Shown here piece by piece: positions 1 to 7,166 of a stretch of DNA of 64,000 nt. Position numbers and translations under genes: made by a program. The notes below the pieces were generated by a model. The model searched no databases, was not told the origin of the DNA, and worked only from the letters and a program-made list of their open reading frames with translations. The stretch is from positions 61,546 to 125,545 of the forward strand of contig NZ_DASYTH010000406.1 of the NCBI RefSeq assembly GCF_036002505.1, in the 5' to 3' direction. This DNA is from DASYTH01 sp036002505. Its GTDB lineage: Bacteria > Actinomycetota > Actinomycetes > Mycobacteriales > Pseudonocardiaceae. The first letter of the stretch is position 1. Every line of letters starts with the position of its first letter.

Positions 1-282
1 GTACCCCTGGTCGCCGAACTGGTGATGGCCGCTTCACCCGTACGAGTAGTAGTCGACGCGGACCCGGCGACCGCCGTGGCCCGAGGCGCGGCGCTGGCCG
101 CCCGGCGCGCGCCGGATCCGTCGGTGCGGCCGGTGCGGCTGCCCGAGCAACGGGAGCACGTGGACCCGGACGCGCCCACCCAGCCGCCGCGCCCGCCGGT
201 CGAGGTGGCCCCGCTCGACGTCCCGCTGCGCGGCGCCCGGCGCTGGCGATCCGCCGGCCGGGCACGGCGAAGAGCCGGTTGA
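1..282 (+). CDS. C-terminal end of an Hsp70-family protein (partial)
   Basis: The frame is open from base 1 to a TGA at 280-282, so only the last 93 residues of a longer gene are present. The stretch VVVDADPATAVARGAAL resembles the end of the actin-like ATPase domain of actinobacterial Hsp70-type proteins, where an Asp-Pro pair is followed by an A-x-G-A-A helix. A proline-rich tail follows. The stop overlaps the TTG start of the next gene by 4 bases, so the two are probably translationally coupled. Hsp70-like proteins coupled to LuxR-type ATPases occur in iniBAC-like loci of actinomycetes, but nothing else here proves that setting. The assignment rests on a short segment. Confidence 0.6.
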   Translation, partial: VPLVAELVMAASPVRVVVDADPATAVARGAALAARRAPDPSVRPVRLPEQREHVDPDAPTQPPRPPVEVAPLDVPLRGARRWRSAGRARRRAG

Positions 283-2639
283 GCCAACCGCATCCGGCCA
301 CTCCGAACCCCCTGCGAGGACTGCCGTTGAACACGCGCACCGCTCCCGAGCTCATCCCGGACGAACGGATCCGGCGGCTCCGCGACGCCATCACCGCCGA
401 CCCCGGCACTCCGGTCCGGGCCGGCATCCTGGCCCCCGGCGGCTACGGGAAGACCGCCCTGCTCGCCGACCTGGCCGCGATCTACCGGAACGCCGGGGTG
501 CGGGTCGCCAGCGGGCCCGAGGAGCTCGACGAACCCGGGGTGCTGCTGGTGGACGACGCGCACCTGCTCGATTCGGCCACGCTGCGCCGGATTCGGGAGC
601 GGGCCGCGGCGGACCGGGCCCGGGTGATCATGGCCGCGCGGCCGTGGCCGGTGCCGGACGGGCTGCGCGAGCTGGCCGGCGCGCTGGACGGCACCGCGGC
701 GCTGCGGCCGTTCGACCGGGCTCAGGTCGGGGCGTACCTGGCCGCGTCCGGGGTGCCCGGGCGACCCGGGCTGGAGGAGTTCGTGCTGGCCCAGACCGGT
801 GGCGTGCCGGCGTTCGTCGAGCGCCTGGCGCGCGGGCTCGATCCGTCCACTGAGGACTCGGCGTTGACCGTGCCGGCCACCGCCGCGGCCGAGCTCGGCG
901 CGGAGGTGGAGGCGCTGCCCGCGCCGGTGGTCGGGTTTCTGCTCGCCGCTGACCAGCTGGGCGGAGTCCTGCACGTGGACCTGCTCGGCGACCTGCTGGA
1001 GTGTGACCGGGAGGCGGTCGGCGAGATCGCAAAGGCGGCGCTGGCCACCGGGATGACCGACCAGGGCGGGCGGCTGATCCCGATCGTGCGGCTGACCATC
1101 CGCACGGTGATCCCGGTCGACCGGCGCACCGCGATGCGGCAGCGGCTGGCCGACGCGCAGCTCGCCCGGGGCCCGGCCTGGGCGGAGCGGGTGTCGCTGG
1201 CCGGTGACCTGGACACCGCGCTGCGGGTGGCCGACCAGGTGCTGGCCTCGCCCGAAGCGCCGCAGCATGGGGCGGCCGCGCGGGTGGCCGCGGCGGCGCT
1301 GGCCCACCGCGGCCAGCTGGGCAGCAGCGCGGAGTTGTTCCGCTGGGCCGGAACCGGGCTGACGAACGCGTTCGCGGTCATCGGGCTGATCGGCACCGGG
1401 GCATTCGCGGCCGCCGAGGAGCTGCTCGGCGAGTCCATTTCGGACGGTCCGCCGACGCTGCTGTCCGGGGCGGCCGCGCTGATGGCACGCGGGGTGCACG
1501 CGTCGGTGAGCGGGGCGCCGGCCGAGGCACTGACCGGGCTGGTACGGGCCGCGTCGCTGCTCGAGCCGGCCGACCCGGGGATGCTGCTGCCGGACTCCCC
1601 CGCCGCACTCGCCGCGATCGTCGCGGTGCAGTGCGGGGAGCTGGACGTGGCGGACTCGGTGCTGCAGCGGGCGGTACGGGCCGGGATGGGCGGCGCCCCG
1701 TTCGCGGTGCGGCACCGGTTGCTGCGCGCCTGGGTGTGCCTGACCCGCGGGGATCTGTCCGCGGCGCGGGAGCGGCTGCAGAACGCCGGCGCGGCCCGGG
1801 CCGCGGGTGGCCCGCTGCCGCCGCGCGACTGGCTGTTCGCGATGGCGCTCGAGGTGGGGCTGGCCCGGCGGACCAGCGATCTGAACGCGCTGCGCCGGCT
1901 GTGGGCGCGGGCCGGGGACGCGGTGATCCGGCACCCGGTGGACCTCTACACCCTGCTGCCGCTCGGCGAGCTGGCGGTGGCCGCGGCCCGGCTGGGCGAC
2001 TCGGAGCGGCTGGCCGCGCACCTGGATTCGGCGCGCTCGCTGCTCGACGCGCTCGGCAACCCTCCACTGTGGGCAGTTGGGCTGCACTGGAACGGGGTGC
2101 ACGCGGCGATCGTCGCCGAGGAGTGGGACGTGGCGCAGGCCCACGCGGCGGCGCTGTCGGCGATCCCCGGTGAGCTCGGGCGGTACCCCGCGGTCCTGGC
2201 CGCCGCCGCGCGCAGCTGGCTGTCCGTGGTGCGCGGCGAGGTCGACCCGGAGGCGGTCGAGGGTGTGGCCCGCGACCTGCACGCGGCCGGGCTGCGCTGG
2301 GACGCCGCCCGGCTGGCCGGCCAGGCGGCGATCCGCACCGCCGACCGCAAAGCCATGGTCGGCCTGATGGAATGCGCTCGGGTGCTCCAAGGCGAGAGCG
2401 CCGCTCTCGATCGTGACACGTCGTCTGAACCGCGTGCGGGTGGCCAACTCAGCGAGCGTGAGCGCCAGGTCGCCCGGCTCGTCCTCGCCGGCCTCACCTA
2501 CCGCGAGGTCGGCGACCGCCTGTTCATCTCGGCGAAGACCGTCGAGCACCACATCGCCCGCATGCGCCAGCGGCTCGGCAGCACCAGCCGCCGCGAGCTC
2601 CTGGCCCAGCTCCGGGAGCTGCTGGGCCAGGCCGGCTGA
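279..2639 (+). CDS. Large LuxR-family ATPase transcriptional regulator
   Basis: This 786-residue protein has a P-loop ATPase at the N-terminus (Walker A GGYGKTALL near residues 53-61; Walker B LLVDDAHLLD near 89-98). A long alanine-rich helical, TPR-like middle follows. A LuxR/GerE helix-turn-helix lies near 725-780 (LSERERQVARLVLAGLTYRE, then SAKTVEHHIARMRQRLG). This is the architecture of MalT/LAL-type STAND regulators, which bind a signal, oligomerise with ATP and activate transcription. The start is TTG at 279 inside the TTGA overlap with the Hsp70-like gene; a second in-frame TTG lies near 327. The pairing resembles IniR-type regulators by analogy only. It ends 12 bases before a convergent gene. 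Confidence 0.85.
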   Translation: MSQPHPATPNPLRGLPLNTRTAPELIPDERIRRLRDAITADPGTPVRAGILAPGGYGKTALLADLAAIYRNAGVRVASGPEELDEPGVLLVDDAHLLDSATLRRIRERAAADRARVIMAARPWPVPDGLRELAGALDGTAALRPFDRAQVGAYLAASGVPGRPGLEEFVLAQTGGVPAFVERLARGLDPSTEDSALTVPATAAAELGAEVEALPAPVVGFLLAADQLGGVLHVDLLGDLLECDREAVGEIAKAALATGMTDQGGRLIPIVRLTIRTVIPVDRRTAMRQRLADAQLARGPAWAERVSLAGDLDTALRVADQVLASPEAPQHGAAARVAAAALAHRGQLGSSAELFRWAGTGLTNAFAVIGLIGTGAFAAAEELLGESISDGPPTLLSGAAALMARGVHASVSGAPAEALTGLVRAASLLEPADPGMLLPDSPAALAAIVAVQCGELDVADSVLQRAVRAGMGGAPFAVRHRLLRAWVCLTRGDLSAARERLQNAGAARAAGGPLPPRDWLFAMALEVGLARRTSDLNALRRLWARAGDAVIRHPVDLYTLLPLGELAVAAARLGDSERLAAHLDSARSLLDALGNPPLWAVGLHWNGVHAAIVAEEWDVAQAHAAALSAIPGELGRYPAVLAAAARSWLSVVRGEVDPEAVEGVARDLHAAGLRWDAARLAGQAAIRTADRKAMVGLMECARVLQGESAALDRDTSSEPRAGGQLSERERQVARLVLAGLTYREVGDRLFISAKTVEHHIARMRQRLGSTSRRELLAQLRELLGQAG

Positions 2640-2651
2640 CGACCCGCCGGG

Positions 2652-3326
2652 TTACCGGTGCCGCACGGCGATGTCGGCCGGGAAGCGCGGATCGATTTCG
2701 TAGTGGGTTTCGAACTGGCTGCTGAAGCCGGTCACGCTGACGGTCTGGCCCACCGCGAGACCGGTGAGGTCGATGCCGGTCTGGGTGTTGACGAAGATCG
2801 TGAGCTCGCCCGAGCCGTCGTCGACGAAGAACTTGAACCCGAACGGGGGATCCGACGCCGGCGCCTGGGTGATCCTGCCGACGACGCGGACCAACTTGCC
2901 TTCCGACGCCTCGTTCACGGCTCCGGTGGCCAGCGGCGTGGGTCGGACCTTGGGGCCTTTGCCGTGCACGAAGACCGCGGCCGGGTCATCGGGGACGAGG
3001 ATGAGCAACCCGGAGCTGTCGCGCAGCGTGCCGGTCACCCGCACCTGGCTTCGGACCGCGATGCTCAGGTCGACCGCGACGCTGACGTAGATCCCGGCGC
3101 TCCGGTCCTGCACGGCGAAGCCCTTGTCGAAGAAGCTGGACTCGAACGCACCAGACGGGGTCGTCGCCGAACCGTCGACCGTGACCACGGTGCCCGGCGG
3201 CAGGGTGCGCGCCTGGGCGATGGGCAGAACATGGGGACCACCGGCCGACGCGCGGGCGGGTGCCGCGAGGCCGATCGAGAACAGCACCAGGAGCAGGGCC
3301 GAAGCCCAACGGCGCCATGCGTGCAT
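2652..3326 (-). CDS. Secreted OB-fold (nucleic-acid-binding-like) protein
   Basis: The 224-residue product begins with a clear signal peptide (WRRWASALLLVLFSIGLAAP, cleavage near ARASA). The mature part resembles two OB-fold-like repeats of beta strands, such as VTVDGSATTPSG, VRVTGTLRDSSG and VRVVGRITQAP, a pattern seen in secreted nuclease-associated OB domains. No catalytic residues are evident, so a binding role outside the cell is the most that can be inferred. GGAGG lies 9 bases before the ATG and is supplied by the edge of a dispersed repeat (copy 1, 3328-3450). A promoter within or beyond that repeat would have to drive this gene. Confidence 0.6.
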   Translation of the reverse strand: MHAWRRWASALLLVLFSIGLAAPARASAGGPHVLPIAQARTLPPGTVVTVDGSATTPSGAFESSFFDKGFAVQDRSAGIYVSVAVDLSIAVRSQVRVTGTLRDSSGLLILVPDDPAAVFVHGKGPKVRPTPLATGAVNEASEGKLVRVVGRITQAPASDPPFGFKFFVDDGSGELTIFVNTQTGIDLTGLAVGQTVSVTGFSSQFETHYEIDPRFPADIAVRHR

Positions 3327-3327
3327 G

Positions 3328-3450
3328 CTAGTCCGCCTCCCCGGAATTGAATGCGGCGGTTCCGTCCCAGCGAACGGGGCGGAAATCCGGTTGATTGTGG
3401 CTGGGTGCCGTCACGGTACCCCTGAGGTTCCGTTGGTCGGCCCGAGGCCA
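3328..3450 (+). repeat. Dispersed ~120-bp element, copy 1
   Basis: This is one of three related non-coding segments in the window (others at 21748-21874 and, reversed, 25449-25568). Shared blocks in order are CCGCC, CCGGAATT, a hairpin, GATTGTGGCTGGG, CCCCTGAGGT and GTTGGT. Here the hairpin is TTCCGTCCC / GGGGCGGAA around the loop AGCGAAC. The left edge reads CTAGTCCGCC, as in copy 2. On the minus strand this edge provides the GGAGG ribosome site of the secreted OB-fold gene. It could be a MITE-like element or a mobile regulatory sequence; no transposase is nearby. Confidence 0.8.
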
Positions 3451-3475
3451 AGTCAACCCGTCCGCGATGATCCAA

Positions 3476-5041
3476 TCAGACACGCCCTAACCCTCCAGAT
3501 CTTTGGTTGTAGCGTCGTTCGAACGCGGTGAACTTAGCCTCCTGCTGCCATTGCAGGCTGGCTTTCGGGCTGCTGGCGAGGAACGCCCGGCAACTCGGAC
3601 CGGGCAGCGGTGCGCCCAGCCGATCGTGGGCACAGGGCGCGGCCGGCAGGAAGATGTCCGGGCCGCGCCACAACGACGCGCCGGCGAGGAAAGCGTGCTC
3701 CAGGCTGGTGCGGGCCAGGGTTTTCAGGTCGCCGTAGCGCAGGTGGTAATCGGTCGTCGCGCGCTGGTACTCGTGGGTGAGGTCGATCCGGGAAACGCCC
3801 TCGTCGTCGGTGGACAGCGAGACCGGCACGTGGAACGCACGGTACCTCGGGAACGGGTGCTCCCGGCCGGAGACCTCGAGGATCTGGTCGTTGCTGGTGA
3901 GGTTGATCTCCGTCATCACGTGCCGGTCGGCCATGGTGCGCAGCAGCGCCGGCCAGTCGTCCTCGCCGAGCACGTCCACACCGTGCCCGATCCGCTCCGC
4001 GTGCCCGGTGAGTACGGCCTCGCGGATGTGGTAGGTCAATTCCTCCGGCTTGACCAGGCCGGGAACGAGTTCGCCGGCGTGCAGGGAGATGTGCCCGGTG
4101 GGGTAGACGCCGCGCAGGAAGTCCAGCATCCGCATGTGCAGCCGGTAGTCCCGAATGGACACCTCGCCCTCCTCGGGCGAGACCATGTTGAGCGCGACGG
4201 TGCGGTTGTCGGCCGCCGACAGCTCGAAGGCCGACACCATGAAGGTGAACACGACGTTCGGCGGGTTGTTGCGGTTGACCTGCTGGATGTAGCGCAGGGA
4301 CACCGCGCAGCCCGGGGACGCCGACGGGGTGCCGCAGCCGAGCAGGGAACGGTAGCGGGCCTCGTCGGCGGTGATCTCCGCACCGGCGGCGGCGGCGATG
4401 CCGGCCATGGTGCCGCCGGCCAGGACCTGGGCCCGCATCGCGGCGAAGTCCTCGGTGAAGGTGACCCGCGCGGCGAGTGCGGACAGGGCACCGCCCTGCC
4501 GGGTCAGCATCGACTCCAGGTACTGCTCGTTCTGCCGGCCGGCCCGGTCCAGCACGTCGGCCAGCAACTCGACCCGGTGCGGACCGGTGACCGCGCCGAA
4601 CTTGCCGAATGTGTTGAAGAAATGGTCGTGACCAGATTCGCCTTGGCCGGTCTGGAAGCCCTCCATGGACCACGCCATGAGCAGGGCACGGTAGAACGCG
4701 GGATCGGTCGCGGTGTCCGCCGCGGGGCGCTGTCCCGCACCACAGGGCCCGGTCGCCGCGACAAAGGTCGTGCTGTTGACGCACAGCCCGTCCTGCGCGG
4801 CCAAGGAGATCAGCAACTCGGTCGACGCCGCCCCGGACAGGTGACTGTGCAGGTCACCGCCTTTTGGCAAATCCCGCAGAAACGAACGCAACCGATCCGG
4901 ATCATGCCGCACCGAGTTCAGATAATGCTCAGCTCCCAGTTCGCCGGCAGGTTCGGCCTGTGCGACCGCGGCCGGCACCACCAGGCCCAGGCTCAGGATG
5001 CCGGCGGCGACCAACGACAACCCGGTGCGTGGCTTGCGCAT
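3476..5041 (-). CDS. Secreted adenosine deaminase (ADA/ADGF-like)
   Basis: From the ATG at 5041 (GGGGAAC just upstream) this 521-residue protein carries a signal peptide (RTGLSLVAAGILSLGLVVPA, ending AVAQA). It shows all metal and catalytic signatures of the adenosine deaminase superfamily: DLHSHLSG, SLHAGELV, RIGHGVD and LSTDDEGV. These supply the zinc-binding histidines, the catalytic Glu and His and the Asp pair. It is longer than cytosolic ADA, as in the secreted ADGF/CECR1 type, so extracellular conversion of (deoxy)adenosine to (deoxy)inosine is likely. A longer frame begins at 5098 but lacks a good ribosome site. A cytosolic ADA paralogue lies at 6107-7138. Confidence 0.88.
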   Translation of the reverse strand: MRKPRTGLSLVAAGILSLGLVVPAAVAQAEPAGELGAEHYLNSVRHDPDRLRSFLRDLPKGGDLHSHLSGAASTELLISLAAQDGLCVNSTTFVAATGPCGAGQRPAADTATDPAFYRALLMAWSMEGFQTGQGESGHDHFFNTFGKFGAVTGPHRVELLADVLDRAGRQNEQYLESMLTRQGGALSALAARVTFTEDFAAMRAQVLAGGTMAGIAAAAGAEITADEARYRSLLGCGTPSASPGCAVSLRYIQQVNRNNPPNVVFTFMVSAFELSAADNRTVALNMVSPEEGEVSIRDYRLHMRMLDFLRGVYPTGHISLHAGELVPGLVKPEELTYHIREAVLTGHAERIGHGVDVLGEDDWPALLRTMADRHVMTEINLTSNDQILEVSGREHPFPRYRAFHVPVSLSTDDEGVSRIDLTHEYQRATTDYHLRYGDLKTLARTSLEHAFLAGASLWRGPDIFLPAAPCAHDRLGAPLPGPSCRAFLASSPKASLQWQQEAKFTAFERRYNQRSGGLGRV

Positions 5042-5164
5042 CGTGTTCCCCTTTATTGAGTTTTGTGCGACCCGACGTACACCGAAGCACGCGGCCAATC
5101 CGTCCGCAATAGTCCGAAAGACCCTAATAGGCCCGCGGAATTGTTGCTAAGCTATTTGGATCAG

Positions 5165-6013
5165 TTAGCCGCAGTGTTCGAAGGGGCTCGTGTAGGAGGT
5201 TCCTCCGGCCGAACCGCCCCAGCGGACGCAGGAGCCGGGGGCCGCTTTACGGACGGGGCCGGCGTAGTAGGCGTAGGAGCCGGAGTCGGTGGTGCGGGTT
5301 TGGCCTTCGACCTCGAGGAACGCCGAGGCTGCCGACGCGGTGCCGATGGAACTGGCCTTGATGGTGGTGACGCAGTTGTTGCCGTTGGCGGCGTTGTAGA
5401 GGAGGTAGACGGTGCCGGCGGAGCCCAACCCGGCCCAGTCGATCACCTGGTAGCCGCTGCCGCAGGCGGCTTGGGGCGTGTGCGGGTTGTTGGCGGCGCA
5501 GGTGTTGGCGCTGGTGTAGGCGCGGGTGCCCCAGTAGAGGATCTGGCTTCCGTTGAGCACGATCTTGACCGCGGTGCTGTTGAGGCGTTCCTCGAAATGC
5601 AGGTGCGGGCCGGTGGAGCCGCCGGTGGTGCCGACGTTGCCGATGAGCTGGCCCGGGCTGACCAGGTCGCCGACGGCGACGCGCTGGGCGGAGAGGTGGG
5701 CGTAGCGGGTGGTGTAGCCGGCGCCGTGGTCGATCTCGATCCACTTGCCGTAGCTGATGCTGCCCTCGTCGTCGACGCGGGAGACCCGGCCGGAGGCGGC
5801 GGCGCCGACCGGGTCGCCGTCGTCGTTGGCGCGGTTGAGGTCCACGGCGTTGGCCGGGCTGTGGTCGGTGCGGGTCTGGCCGTCCCAGGTCTGGCCGCAC
5901 GGGAACGGGAGCTGGAACGCGGGTGCGGCGCCGGCTTCGGGCACGGCACCGAGCACCACGACGGCGGTCGAGATCAGGGCTGCGCCGGCCAGCGATGCGA
6001 GGGCACGGAACAT
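5165..6013 (-). CDS. Secreted M23-family peptidoglycan endopeptidase
   Basis: The 282-residue protein starts with a signal peptide (ALASLAGAALISTAVVVLGA) and has a lysostaphin-like M23 core. DLNRANDDGDP supplies the first zinc-ligand region, followed by the GPHLHFE motif with the HxH pair; the strand YAHLSAQRVAVGDLVSPGQL lies between them. The roughly 120-residue tail after the catalytic domain has paired cysteines and may bind the wall. The family cleaves peptide cross-bridges of peptidoglycan. GGAGGTG precedes the ATG at 6013 well. It is transcribed away from the adenosine deaminase gene at 6107, sharing about 90 bases of promoter DNA. Confidence 0.87.
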   Translation of the reverse strand: MFRALASLAGAALISTAVVVLGAVPEAGAAPAFQLPFPCGQTWDGQTRTDHSPANAVDLNRANDDGDPVGAAASGRVSRVDDEGSISYGKWIEIDHGAGYTTRYAHLSAQRVAVGDLVSPGQLIGNVGTTGGSTGPHLHFEERLNSTAVKIVLNGSQILYWGTRAYTSANTCAANNPHTPQAACGSGYQVIDWAGLGSAGTVYLLYNAANGNNCVTTIKASSIGTASAASAFLEVEGQTRTTDSGSYAYYAGPVRKAAPGSCVRWGGSAGGTSYTSPFEHCG

Positions 6014-6106
6014 GGGCCACCTCCTGCAGGGTCGGGGAGACTCGTCAACATCTTGCCAACTAGGAGGCGGGATTGTGTATACCTAACGTTGAGTCATCAT
6101 GGCTGG

Positions 6107-7138
6107 GTGCAGGACTTCATCGCAGCGCTGCCCAAAGTGGAGCTCCACGTGCACCTGGTCGGCTCGGCCTCGGTGGACACGGTGCTGGAGCTGGCCCGCC
6201 GGCACCCGGACCGCGGCGTGCCGCTCTCGCCCGCGGAGCTGCACGCGTTCTACGAGTTCACCGACTTCGCGCACTTCCTCGACGTCTACGTGAAGGTGAA
6301 CAGCCTGGTGATCTCCGGCGCCGACGTGACCGCGCTGGTGCTGGGGCTGGCCGCCGACCTGGCCCGCAACAACGTGCGCTACGCCGAGGTCACCGTCACC
6401 CCGGTGCCCCACCTGGCCCTCGGCATCGAGCCGGACGAGCTGGCCGAGGCGCTGACGGCCGGCCGCACCCGGGCCCGGGCCGAGCACCGGGTGGAGCTCG
6501 CGTGGGTGTTCGACATCGCCGGGTCGCTGGGGTACAAGGCCGGCATCGCCACCGCCGAGTGGGTGCTGCGGCACCGGCCCGAGGGCACCGTCGGGTTCGG
6601 GCTCGGCGGCGCGGAGCTCGGGGTGCCGCGGGAGAAGTACCGCGACCCGTTTCTCCTGGCCCGCGACGCCGGGCTGCATCTGGTGCCGCACGCCGGGGAG
6701 ACCACCGGCCCGGAGACCATCTGGTCGGCGCTGCACAACCTGCACGCGGAGCGGATCGGCCACGGCACCAGCGCCGCACTGGACCCGTCGCTGCTGGACC
6801 ATCTCGCCGCGAACGGCATCCCGGTCGAGGTGTGCCCGACCTCCAACATCCGCACCCGCGCGGTCCCCGACCTCGCGGCGCACCCGCTCCCGCTGATGCT
6901 CGAGGCCGGCGTCCCGGTCACCCTCGCCACCGACGACCCCGGCATGTTCCACACCGACCTCAACCGGGAATACCTGTTGTGCCACAACGACTTCGGCCTC
7001 GGCCCCGGCGAGCTGGCGGACCTGGCCCGCACCGGCGTGCGGGCCGCGTTCTGCCCCGACGCGCTCAAGGGCACCCTGCTCGCCGAGATCGACGCGGTGT
7101 GCTCGCCCCGAGGAAGCAACGTCACGTTCATGCCCTAG
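6107..7138 (+). CDS. add: Adenosine deaminase (cytosolic)
   Basis: Starting at GTG 6107 the 343-residue product begins QDFIAALPKVELHVHLVGS, the canonical ADA N-terminus with the HxH zinc pair. It also contains VPHAGETTG (catalytic Glu with zinc His), RIGHGTSA and LATDDPGMF. It has no signal peptide, so it should act in purine salvage inside the cell. The ribosome site is weak; a TTG start at 6089 is possible. TTGCCA (6053) and TGTATA (about 6075) could be the promoter, giving a very short leader. The last residues, SNVTFMP, are encoded by one half of a repeated palindrome element, so the natural C-terminus has probably been altered by that repeat. Confidence 0.88.
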   Translation: MQDFIAALPKVELHVHLVGSASVDTVLELARRHPDRGVPLSPAELHAFYEFTDFAHFLDVYVKVNSLVISGADVTALVLGLAADLARNNVRYAEVTVTPVPHLALGIEPDELAEALTAGRTRARAEHRVELAWVFDIAGSLGYKAGIATAEWVLRHRPEGTVGFGLGGAELGVPREKYRDPFLLARDAGLHLVPHAGETTGPETIWSALHNLHAERIGHGTSAALDPSLLDHLAANGIPVEVCPTSNIRTRAVPDLAAHPLPLMLEAGVPVTLATDDPGMFHTDLNREYLLCHNDFGLGPGELADLARTGVRAAFCPDALKGTLLAEIDAVCSPRGSNVTFMP

Positions 7139-7165
7139 AGGGGAAGCAACGTCACGTTGCTTCCC
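7112..7165. repeat. AAGCAACGT-N-ACGTTGCTT palindrome element, copy 1
   Basis: A half-copy (GGAAGCAACGTCACGTTCAT) at 7112 is followed by a perfect 25-base palindrome at 7141-7165 with 12-bp arms around a single C. The whole segment of about 54 bases recurs almost unchanged at 32564-32619, and the palindrome alone recurs at 58247-58272. It lies between convergent genes, so it may work as a bidirectional terminator. The first half encodes the end of the adenosine deaminase. Confidence 0.8.
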
Positions 7166-7166
7166 G

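Noticed and set aside
5063..6106. An in-frame N-terminal extension of the cytosolic adenosine deaminase by about 350 codons
   Set aside because: It runs antisense through the M23 peptidase gene. The canonical ADA N-terminus begins at 6107.
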